A DNA stretch of 64,000 nt from Argyresthia goedartella. Taxonomy: Eukaryota > Arthropoda > Insecta > Lepidoptera > Argyresthiidae. The first letter of the stretch is position 1, and each line of letters begins with the position of its first letter. Position numbers and translations under genes: made by a program. The notes under the pieces are model-generated. The model was not told the DNA's origin, searched no databases, and saw only the letters and a list, made by a program, of their open reading frames with translations. Location: assembly GCA_949825045.1 (NCBI GenBank), contig OX463809.1, forward strand, positions 2,879,501 through 2,943,500. The letters run 5' to 3'. This document shows positions 54,282 to 64,000 of this stretch, in pieces.

Positions 54282-55335
54282 AAAAGAAACTGCAAGCAAA
54301 CTGTTTGAAAAATTCAATCGAATTTATTATTATTTCTCGACAATTATCACTAAATAATTATTACAATTGATAATATAAAACATGTTAATCGTTGCATACA
54401 TAATTTATTTAATATCTTCAGCTTAGCTTAGTATTAATCTCAACTTAATACTAAGCTTTTGCAGAACGTCTACCAACGACTAGGAAACTATTTCCGCAAG
54501 GGCCTACTGCATGAGTTTAATATTTGAATAATGGATCACATCATCACAGCCTGTACGGAGTGATGGGATGGGAGGGTCAGCACCGGATCACCGGAGTATG
54601 CAAGTTCCAAATGGCCTTGTAAAGAGGGTAAGATTAGAGAGGTAAGATTCATCTGTATTGGCTTGATGGATAAACTGTATACTAATAACGATTAAATTAT
54701 CTTCCCTTGCCGAGATTTATGTCTCATTCATCATACTAATATAAATTGAGTAGTACTAGTATCCTTCTGACTGCTGATTAAATATGACCCTTGCGTCAGT
54801 AATATTTTTGGTGAAACACACAGAAAACCTTTTTATGATTTCACATTTTCAGATAGTTAGGTATTTAATTATCGCACTTGCGCGGTGGACTCTAGCTCTA
54901 ACAAAAGGCATTTGTAAACAACTAATGCAATTTAATTTATCGATGAAGTAAATTGACGACTACTCCAAGTACAGAACGATTAGATACTCACATATCTAAA
55001 ACTTAACTCAAAAATATACATATTTACACAATAAATATTTGCAAATTCATTGATGTATTAAATTCATATCATAACTATCGATGCACGGTGTAACAGCAAT
55101 GTCAACTATTTTTCTTACAAAAAGAAACATCCAATTCATACTGATGGATTTTGTTTTTGCCAAGCTTTATACAGGGTTATTGGTTATACGATACATATTG
55201 CGAGGGATCATAGGAGAGCTCATTCCAGCAAATTTTATCATATAATATCCCTAGTATGATAGGTTAAATTTGCTGGAAATGGACTCTACCTGACGATATA
55301 CGACTCTCCCCCTCACAGCTCCATACTCCACACCC

Positions 55336-55410
55336 CGGGGGTATTTGCAGTATGGAGCGACAACATTTAACCCCGGGGGTGTTTGCAGTATGGAGCGACA
55401 ACATTTTTTT
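55336..55410. repeat. Two tandem units of about 45 bp
   Basis: The block CCCCGGGGGT, TTTGCAGTATGGAGCGAC, AACATTT occurs twice in a row. It is part of an unassigned repeat between 55264 and 55554. Confidence 0.7.
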
Positions 55411-55997
55411 GGAGAGCAGCGGGGGTTGTATTGAACTTATTTCTACATGAAATTTGGTCCTCGTGGTTGAATTAGGATATTTTGAAGAGATATAGACATT
55501 AGGCAGACCAGAGTCCGCATTGACCTCTCTTATCGATTTCGATATTGCTCCCATTGATCTTCTCTTTCCTGAAAAATCTTTTTCCTGTGTACTTAGATAA
55601 TTAGCCTTCCTAAATAAATCATAAGTTCCTACAAACAGTAGACAAAAATAAAGTTATGAAGTTTTTAAATTTTAAATCGTCAAGGTAAACAACATATTTC
55701 TAAATTCTGCGAAACTAAGAATTTAATTTCACTTTTAAAATCTTTTTCAGTTAATGTCATTTCCAACTATGTCACACATCAGGTAAACCTTCTCCGATTG
55801 GTGAAGAAATCAAGATGAGTATCGAGTCCTAAGTCTCGAATAAAAGAACTGATTCCAACATGGTGGTAACGTAAGCTCCGTTTACAATATTTCTTGGGGA
55901 GCTGTTGTTCATGTCCGCAGGAAATCCTTTGTCCCATCGCCCAACACCAGACTGAGCATCCGTACACCCTAGATAGTACTAAGCAGATTAGTGATAC

Positions 55998-56310
55998 GAT
56001 ACGATACGACACACAGACGGCCAGCTAAGCTCGAGCCGTAGTGCAAGTACGCTTGTACAAGCCACGCTCCGCCCGCCCACCGCCATGTATCCGAAGTGGG
56101 GGAGGACATTTAACGAAGTAAATCTCAGCTAACTTTATTTTTATACTAACCTCGTTGTACAAGAAAATCTTGACCAAAAGACCTTGGCGACTTGGCGAGT
56201 GCAGGCTGGTGCTTGGTGTGGTGGTGGGCGGGCGGCGCGTGGCAAGGCGGCAGCCACTTGCAGTGCGGCTTGAGCTTGGCCGTGTGTCTATCTATGGGTC
56301 GTATCGTAAC
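55998..56310. repeat. Foldback repeat
   Basis: The arms 'acgatacgacacacagacgg, ccagctaagctcgagccgta, gtgcaagt' and 'acttgcagtgcggcttgagc, ttggccgtgtgtctatctat, gggtcgtatcgta' are inverted copies around a GC-rich centre. Non-coding. Confidence 0.65.
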
Positions 56311-56559
56311 ACCAATCTGATCAGTCACTCAGTCTGGTGGTCAATCATCATAAAGTATTTCCTGCGGAAGTGAACAACAATCCCCGAAGAAAGATTATAA
56401 ATGACGTTCCGTACTATTAACCTGCTCAGGATTATCTAAGGCGGGCGGATGCTCAGCGTCTGGTGGTGAGTGGGTAATGGATATAATTATTTCCTGCGAC
56501 CTTTAGCAACAGTCCCCCAAAATAGATTGTTAACAGCGCATTCGTTTCCACCATGTTAA

Positions 56560-56826
56560 AACCCATTATTTTGTTCAAGACTTCAGACTCGACAAGTCTT
56601 GATTTCTTACCAAACAGTGAAAGCCTACCTTGTGGCTCAAATCCCTTATGGGAAACGCATAGCGATGGCGCTAAATGCTGTGTTTGGCAATCAGCCTTCA
56701 AACCAAATAGGCGCCGACGACAAGCCAAATACGGCATTTGTCGCCCTGGAATTCGATATGCTACGCTATGCGTTTGCACACCAGAATAGGGCTCCTGATG
56801 TGTGGCACACATCAGAAAGGGCATGA
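56560..56826 (+). other. Open frame with poly(A) signal, unrecognised
   Basis: A frame open from about 56560 to TGA 56826 encodes VLISYQTVKAYLVAQIPYGK and ends PDVWHTSERA. AATAAA follows at 56832-56837. The composition is protein-like, but two other frames are open too and no family is recognised. It may be a last exon or retrocopy scrap. Confidence 0.25.
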
Positions 56827-57959
56827 ACTGAATAAATTTTAAGTGAAAGTGAAATTCTTACTGACCCTTAGTTTTCATTTAGCAGGATTTAGAAATATTT
56901 CTTTTACCTTGACGACTTACATTTTATAAACTTTCGAAGTCCATAACTTTCTTTTATGTTTTTAGTTGTTGGAACTTAAGATTTATTTAGCAAGGCTAAT
57001 TATTCTTAGACAAAGAGGACAAAAAAATTTGTTCAATTGTAATAAAAAAATATAAAAATATTATTGAATAATTGGAAGACTTGATCTTCCAGTTAGAAAA
57101 ATATGTTCCTTACAGAAATATGTTCAGTACAACCCCCTTCACCAAAAAATAACTGTCGGTCCATACCCCAACACCTGTATATGTAGAGAATAAGCAATCA
57201 CCCTGTATTGTCGTTATACTTATCAATACAACCTGTTGTATTCTGGAGGATATTTTTAATGTACACAATAAATGATTGTTTTCGTGAAAACACCAATAAT
57301 CAAAAACACTACAAAATAATTTGGTCAAAAACTAAATGAAATTAAACCAAATGTTTGGATGTAAATAAATATTTCATAGGATTTTTATTATAACTATATA
57401 TTCGTAATCCTAGTATCTATATAGTTTTTATTGCTACATGCGTTATCTAAAACTAGTCCGTTTATACAAAAACAAAAACGTATTGCATCAATCTAACTTG
57501 ACTTATTTATATTATACATTTGAACTAGGTACTATTTATACATGTTTCTGTTATAGTATCACCACTCTAACTTAAAAAAGCTATATACATCATATTCTTT
57601 TCGAACAGCAGATTTTTCCTAAATAAATATCTATAGGATAGCATATACATTTTGTCCTCAGTTCTACAATGCACACTGTCGTCTAAACCTAATTTAACGC
57701 AGTGTTTAAAAGCAGATTCTATTGCCAGATGACGAGTTGTAAGATTTTTGGCCTTTCTCAGTAACTTGTAAGTAACTATGTCATGTTTCTATGTCACTAT
57801 GTCATATTTCTTAGCAGTAGCTCGATTCTGCATCTCTTGACATATTCCGATTTCGTTCAAATACACGATTAGCGCCGCTCCGCTTAAGATGATAGCTCGT
57901 ATAAAATAATCTCGTTCTGATTGGTCATTGGTCAACATCAATATTAAGTTGTACAGCTT

Positions 57960-58133
57960 TCAAAACCCAACCATGCGAGAGGTCCCGGGTTCGATCCCCG
58001 GGTGGGGGTAGCCAAAAAACGCCAGGTTTTGGATGTTTATGTGTGACATCGCTTTTTCTGGTTCTCAAGACACACATCCTAGTGTGGGGCCAGAAGCAAA
58101 GTATGTGCCTGTATGTAAATGTTTATGAAAACA
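57960..58133 (+). repeat. tRNA-derived SINE
   Basis: B box GGTTCGATCCCC (57988-57999), then the body gccaaaaaacgccaggtttt, 'atcctagtgtggggccagaa' and the tail gtatgtgcctgtatgtaaat. Same family as 2996, 41303 and 1780. Confidence 0.85.
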
Positions 58134-58512
58134 TCAATTTTAAAGTTATCGGGATTTATTTCACAGTTACGGAATAGAGCTGCAAATCTCGGTTGTTACT
58201 CGACTTAATGAGCCTTGTGAAACTTCAGGGGCTGCTTGCGCTTCCGTCACAACAGGTCTAGGTGGTTAGGAACGCGAATTAACACTTTGGCTCGAAATTT
58301 ACCAAACCAATTTACAATATAACGTTATGATTCGCAATTTAGAACCTTATGCCATGCGAATAAGGTTAAACACGTATGAAAAATCACTAGTATGGAGTAT
58401 CAGCCCCAGGGGGTAATAAAAACCATGCGAAATTTCAATGTTGTACTAGGCTTAATACTCGATTTGCTAACTTAGCCTTTCTCTCTCTCATAAGGCCCAT
58501 TTTGGCCCTTAC

Positions 58513-59165
58513 GTAGAATTTTTTCGTCTGTTCGAACTCGGTCATAAATCAACGGAACAGATAACAGCTTAAGAGAGGGGCTAACGCGGCGCACGCGTAG
58601 GCGCGTTATCGATAAACAAATGAGTCATCGTCGGTGCACTAACTAAATAAATTACAGACGATCCGAACATACACACACACAGTTTCACAGTTACTTATTT
58701 CGTCATTGTCCACAAAACAGTGCGGGTCGCCATTGCCCGATCTCCGCGTCCTTTCATCCGACACACCATACGAAATTTCTTTCTACCCTCTTAATTTTAT
58801 TTTATGACTGAGTTCAAGATTCGGTTGACTTTGAACCTAAGACGTCCGGTAGGCTATAGCTATTAACTCATAACAGTTGTTTCGACTTCGGAGAGTTTTT
58901 ACGCAAACAATATTACGCCTGTTGGAGCTAATATTCAAAATCATTCAAAGTTATCAACAATGTGTTGAAGTTTTTTACGGAAATACGAGAGCGGCGTCTT
59001 TGACTCGGCTTATCGCAGTTCGCAGTTTTTTATCGAATACAGTTACGCTCATCCTTATGTGAAAACAATAGACCTATCCTTCGCACGAGTGCGACAAAGA
59101 AATAAGATATCACTCTCTCGCTCCTATGATTTATGACCGAGTTCGCACAGACGAAAAAATTCTAC
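58513..59165. mobile_element. TIR element of 653 bp
   Basis: Left GTAGAATTTTTTCGTCTGTT then CGAACTCGGTCATAAATCA; the right end (59127-59165) is the complement with one change. Internal sequence is non-coding. Confidence 0.78.
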
Positions 59166-59334
59166 TATAACAAAATTTATTTTATTTAAACAGAGCGTTT
59201 AGGGGGGCGCATAGTGAAAAAGGGTGGGAGCCAAATGATCTAGCAGATAGCATTTATAACATAACATCACCTCTGAAACAGGCCATTAGAGATGTAAATA
59301 TTGTTAAAGTGCAATGTAGAACTGAGCACATTAA

Positions 59335-59435
59335 GGGCCTGCTTAAACATGTCCGGACAAAACCAAATGTGACAGATAAATCATAAATTTTGTACTTATC
59401 ACATAGGGCATATCCGGACATTGTGAAACCGGCTC
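59335..59435. mobile_element. Short MITE with TAA duplication
   Basis: 101 bp; the ends GGGCCTGCTTAAACATGTCC and GGACATTGTGAAACCGGCTC are imperfect inverted copies. TAA on both sides (59332-59334, 59436-59438) fits a 3-bp duplication as in PIF/Harbinger-type MITEs. Confidence 0.5.
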
Positions 59436-60184
59436 TAAGTCGATAAATATTACACAGTTTAAATAGTGTCATTAGGAGATGATTTGATTATAGGATATAT
59501 TAAGGCGGTTTACCATATAAAATGCATTAAATAACCTACCACAATAATTAATTGGTGTTACTATTGTACTTGCAACTTGAACTTCTTTTCCCACTTCACT
59601 GTATGGTACACACCACACCTCTGTACGCTGCCTTTAGTCTATAGCAAAATTTATAATTTGAAAACAAACTACGGCTTGGCCTTTGCACACACTCAAAGAA
59701 ATCTATGAAAAGGTCAAGCCATACTTTTTGAACCAGCCGTACGGCTTGTTGAGTTCCACAGTTGGGCATTGCAGAGTTAGGGCCGAAGGATAGAGAGCGA
59801 GATAGCACTAACTCAGTCAACTTTTATATAGAATGATGACCCTGTATTATTGCTAGTCTCTTCTATCTTTCGGGCTTTGGCCCATATGTACTCGGCTACT
59901 GGAAACAAACTAAACCGTTTGGTAACTCATTTTACTGACACTTATTTCCAACGCGAGTTAGCACCATTCTCTGGATAACCGTGAACTCTATAAAAAGGAC
60001 ATGGTTAAATCAATGTACGGACGAGTGCCCCAGCGATGTACAGGCATTACCCCTAGCGATACACAATTCTGAATGGCTGAATATCAGTATTTCTTGTTTC
60101 AAAAGTTAATCTTACATAAAATCGTTAATCTCCAGTGAGATAAGTTGTTGATTTACTTCAAGAGTCGTTAAAGACAGGCTATTT

Positions 60185-60945
60185 AAAAAAACAGTCAATG
60201 CTGGTCTGACTCGCACTTGTAGAGTTCCGTACCACCGTATAAAAAAACTTATTCATTAAATAATAAAAGAAAAAGAGAATAATATTATGTCCGAACGTGG
60301 ATTCGAACCCAAATCCCTAAGATTGCGAAACCGATATCAAACCACCACAACCATGTGATAAGCCGCGAAATCATGTTTGAATCATGTTATGGTTTGTTAT
60401 ATCGCGGTTGGCGTTAACCCACTTCGTAACCCACTTGTAATGTGTCGTAAACGACACATATTTATTATTGCATTGCATTGCAGCTATGCCTGCCTTTGCT
60501 CCCGCTTGGTGGCGCTGGCTTAGTCATAGGTAGGTTCAAAAACACGTCACGTGATCATTCAAATACAATTGACACTGGCAAAATGAATCTCAAATGAGGT
60601 AAGACGCCACATATTATGAGAAGTAAATAGATTTTGACAAATTTGACGGATAGACAGCCTTTAACTACACCAGTGCCATCTGCAAAGAGCTTTTGAGATT
60701 ACATGCCATTTTCAAAAATCCCGTTACATCTGGGTCATCTGGTTTAAAAGACCATCTTTAATTTATAGAATCTCCTGTAGTTCACCATTTGTTGTTGTTG
60801 CGTCAACAAAAATACACATTCTGTGAAAAATTAATTTCTACCTATTACGGTTCATGACATACAGCTGACCGACGGACGGACGGACAGCGGAGGCTTAGTA
60901 ATAGTGTCCCGTTTGGCACCCTTCGGGTACAGAATCATAAAACAA
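60185..60945 (-). repeat. Composite SINE-like repeat, inverted copy
   Basis: It mirrors 37280-37720: gctggtctgactcgcacttg, then tatgtccgaacgtggattcg (B box on the minus strand, 60299-60310), and further ggacggacggacagcggagg, cttagtaatagtgtcccgtt. The middle is longer than in the other copy. Confidence 0.7.
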
Positions 60946-61293
60946 TAAAACTCTTTCAATATTTTGTACCTATGCAAACTTCAAGGTGATTTGATGAACG
61001 TAAATATCCGGTTTTGCAAGCTCTAATGACATCGTCATTACATATTTTGACACAGAGATGTCACTAATTTCGATGTGCTGTATGACTGACGTTATGTTGA
61101 GTTTTTTTACATATTTTAAGATTTTATCCAAGTACTACAAAATAAATACACAGTAATTTGTGAATTATTGAAATGTTATTAGCTAGTGAGAAGTCTGTAC
61201 ATCGCTGAGGTCGTTTAGCCATCTCCTTTGAATGGAGTTGTTAATGTTATTCTGAGAATAGTGTCAACCCGCGCTCCATCTCTAGATACTGAC

Positions 61294-63217
61294 GATTTGG
61301 TCGATGGGTGCCTCGAACGCATTTTTCATCGCTAGGATTTTTTCCCTAATCGCATTTTGCCTCAATCGTGTTTTGTCAGATGTGCTTTATGTATAATCGA
61401 TTATTACCTTAGTCTCCCATATCATAATCTCAGTTTTTCTAGCCGCATTTAGTCATAAACTATTTTTTTTAAATCTCACTTTTTCTCGTTGCAGTTAGTC
61501 ATAAGCGCATATTTTTAATCTCAGTTTTCCTCATCGCATTCAACCTTTAAGCAGACCCTTTAAAATCGTTGTAGTTCTCGATTATGACAAATATACTCAT
61601 CATAATCTACTGCTCAATTAAGATTTCTTATGGCTTATCTAAAGAGTTCCAACGTACTTCATAATTACTTTTATACTTCATGTTCATGTATTTATCATGT
61701 AATTGTAATTGACACTGACAATCACAGTATGCACAGGTTTTGTTTTAGAGGCAAACATTTGCAATGAAGTCGTTAGTTATTGTAAATTATGTCGCTTGTA
61801 ACGAATGAAGACGGTGTAAATAGTGAACTTTTTAGTTTTATAGATAGTACTTTCAAAGAGACGCCACACGGTGACGTAAGCAGCACTCAGGAAGTGACTA
61901 AAGTCGTGCCTATAATATTTGGTTTGCTGCCTAATAAACAGCAGCAAACTTATGCTAATTTCTTTCAAGAATTAAAAGCAAACAACAGAATTCAATCCCA
62001 AAAAAATAAAAAGTTGACTTCGAAGTTGCTGCTATAAATTCTCTGCAGGAAACTTTTCCTTTTGCTCAATAAGTGGATGTTTGTTTCACTACACCAAGAA
62101 CGTGTGGGAAAAAGCAAGGGAGTTAGAAATCGCCAGCAATCGTGAAGGAAGCTGTAGCACATTTACAGCCCCGCCATATACCAGAGGCTTGGCTTACAAT
62201 TCAAGCTGCTGCCCCAAGTCTTGCCCACATTCATCAGTTCAATGATCAATTTGAAGTATATTGAGATATTATCATGTTATGGACAGAGGCATCGCACCAA
62301 CAACGTCGCTGAAGGCTACCACAGCGGTCTTAAAAAGAAAATTACTTGCGGCAAAAATATTTGCTTCATTTTATTCAAGCCATGGAAGTAGAAGCGGACC
62401 AATTAGTTTCTCTATATGTCAACTTTACACATAAACCAAAAATTTTCGGCGTCGAGAAAAAATACCATATCATGGACAGCAAAATAACCAGAATTGTAAA
62501 AAGTTTTGAAGAATCATATGCCTTTAGCAACTTGTCTAAAAAAAATGCGTCTCTTAAGTACTAAGGTTTCTTTAACTTCCAAGTTCCACTTATAAAACAA
62601 GTTTTAATTATTATGTTGATGTAATGTTATGTCCCATAAGATTTTGTAGTTATTAATAAAATATAACATTGGTTTACATTACTACTTATTTTACATGAAA
62701 GTGGTCTGGTAAAAAAGTACCAACAATAATAAAACAGTGGTTTTATTACTTCAGGTACAGTCAGCAACAGATATATCTACACAGGCGAAAAGCTCAAATC
62801 AGTTCTCAAGAGAGAATAAGTGTGTGTAAATGTTTTTGAGCTATTCGTCTGTATCTGTTGGTGACTGGAGGTTAAAACTTAAAATGACAAAAACAACATA
62901 AAATTTTCATTTTTATTAAAAGTAACTTTAATAGCCTAACTGTTTTTAAACATTTATATATTTTGAGTAAACAGAAAAACAAAATGCAATCTGCCAATTT
63001 AAGAAGGGCAAAAAGCATATAAGAGCATATGCTGTTAGGCAAATTATTTATAGACCAAAAAGCGAATCAGACAACATGCTGTAAGGGTAAGGCAAATTTC
63101 CCATAGAAAATCTAAGATCAAACTGTACACCTGACAAAAAACGATCGTGGCCAAATGCGATTAGGGAAAAAAATCCTAGCGATGAAAAATGCGATCGAGG
63201 CACCCATCTTCCAAATC
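61294..63217 (+). mobile_element. MULE-type DNA transposon, degraded
   Basis: Inverted ends of about 85-90 bp (61294-61385 and 63125-63217) share gatgggtgcctcga, catcgctaggatttttt and ccctaatcgcatttt. TCGCATTT-like motifs recur in 61310-61560. Inside is a broken MULE transposase. Long TIRs suit Mutator-like elements. No clear target duplication was found. Confidence 0.85.
61789..62564 (+). pseudogene. MULE transposase remnant
   Basis: Frames in order: FSFIDSTFK (first catalytic Asp), VVPIIFGLLPNKQQQTYANF, then after a shift DFEVAAINSLQETFPFAQ, a CLFHYTKNVWEKAREL block, and RTNNVAEGYHSGLKKK (about 62295-62342), hallmarks of the MULE transposase domain. The tail 62346-62564 encodes its C-terminus. 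The N-terminus, including any DNA-binding domain, is absent. Stops and shifts make it inactive. Confidence 0.88.
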
Positions 63218-64000
63218 TTACCGACTAAATCACAGACTAGTAAGAAATAAGTCGTCAACTAGTAGCGACGTGTGTGGTCTCCCACTACATAGTAAATGAC
63301 TCAAAAGTAACCTAGTTACTAACTCGCTTCAGTAGTTCTGTGTGCTTATGGCCGTTGCGCCTGGCCTAGGCGTTTGTCTCAGCCATTATAGGAAAGATTA
63401 CGCAAAACATTTTGTTAGAGGGCACTATGTTTGTATCACAAAGAGTTTCAAAGAGTTCTGAGGTTTGTAACTTGATAAACACTGTCAACAGCAACAAAGA
63501 GTTTCACTCATCTGAGGTTCTATGGATAAATAAGGAAACTCTTTGCACAAATTTGCATAACTTACTTTTACTCTTTGTGATTTTCATTTGTAACATTAGT
63601 AAGTGACCTCAGATGATTATTATCACAAACTACTAGCGCCCACCACAGACCTAGTTCGACAGTTTGCTTCCCCTTTGGTGAACGATGTGTTTGTGTTGAG
63701 ATGTGCTCCTTACGTGTAAGGGACGAGCAGGGGGCGCTAGTCGGAGGGTCGCGGGGGCGGCGCGCGCGGCGGGAGGGGCGACGCCGGCATCGACAGCGAC
63801 TCCGCGTTGTACCACCTGTCACGCACCGTGCTTGCAATTAGAAGACGATCATAATCATAGGAGTTGGATTGCACTATGCCCATGTCAATCACTCCAGAAA
63901 GAATAAGTGAAAGAATTGGATACTAATCGGGCCAATAAAATACGGGTAGAATTTAAACGTGTGACTGCAAATCCAGTTCTGGATTGTAAAAATACTGATA
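63218..64000. other. Unassigned right edge
   Basis: A GC-rich patch (63715-63800) holds a short frame with DAGIDSDSALYHLSRT that could be an exon, but the donor is poor (GTGCTT). Direct copies of acaaagagttt occur near 63437 and 63495. Nothing else is supported. Confidence 0.4.

Noticed and set aside
63715..63840. Exon with DAGIDSDSALYHLSRT
   Set aside because: GC-rich patch with a weak donor and a stop upstream. Not enough to call.

Overview
The window is eukaryotic, AT-rich and dense in repeats, with intron-containing genes. It looks like insect DNA, most likely from a moth or butterfly. The evidence for this is the repeat content: tRNA-derived SINEs, piggyBac, Helitron, non-LTR elements and an env-bearing Gypsy-type (errantivirus-like) element. 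The species cannot be named from the sequence. Two host genes are clear, both on the + strand and both in nucleotide metabolism.

Gene 1 (about 6134-16690) is the fused de novo purine enzyme PAICS (SAICAR synthetase plus AIR carboxylase). Seven coding exons (6211-6229, 11910-12113, 12526-12783, 12948-13073, 15017-15102, 15607-15775, 16111-16526) have matching GT/AG borders and phases. Together they give 425 codons plus stop, the usual animal length. A TATA box and a CACGTG E-box lie just upstream. Its introns hold a broken Helitron, RT fragments, repeats and a perfect 42-bp palindrome.

Gene 2 (34436 to about 52.2 kb) is a uridine-cytidine kinase. Five common exons (34436-34531, 36261-36520, 40226-40368, 41004-41101, 42659-42707) can be followed by either of two terminal exons (43412-43566 or 51117-51259). 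Both have the same acceptor phase and encode different C-termini. The second ends like vertebrate UCK2.

Between the genes (16.7-34.3 kb) is a stack of nested transposons. A 5'-truncated endogenous errantivirus-like element (gag, protease and env remnants, no pol seen, a 3' LTR) is broken three ways. Its gag zinc knuckle is split by a 9-bp-TSD element. Its env is split by a long inverted-repeat element that carries a non-LTR retrotransposon, which itself carries a non-autonomous hAT. Its 3' LTR is split by a piggyBac at TTAA. Just 5' of the stack is a nearly intact CR1/Jockey-type LINE. The right part of the window (44-64 kb) holds further LINE remnants, several TIR/MITE elements and a degraded MULE (61.3-63.2 kb).

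No CRISPR, rRNA or true tRNA gene was seen. The most notable observations are the alternative UCK terminal exons, a four-copy short element family with 9-bp target duplications, the insertion stack with readable target-site duplications, and a TIR element whose arms carry a CGTCA motif every 16 bp.
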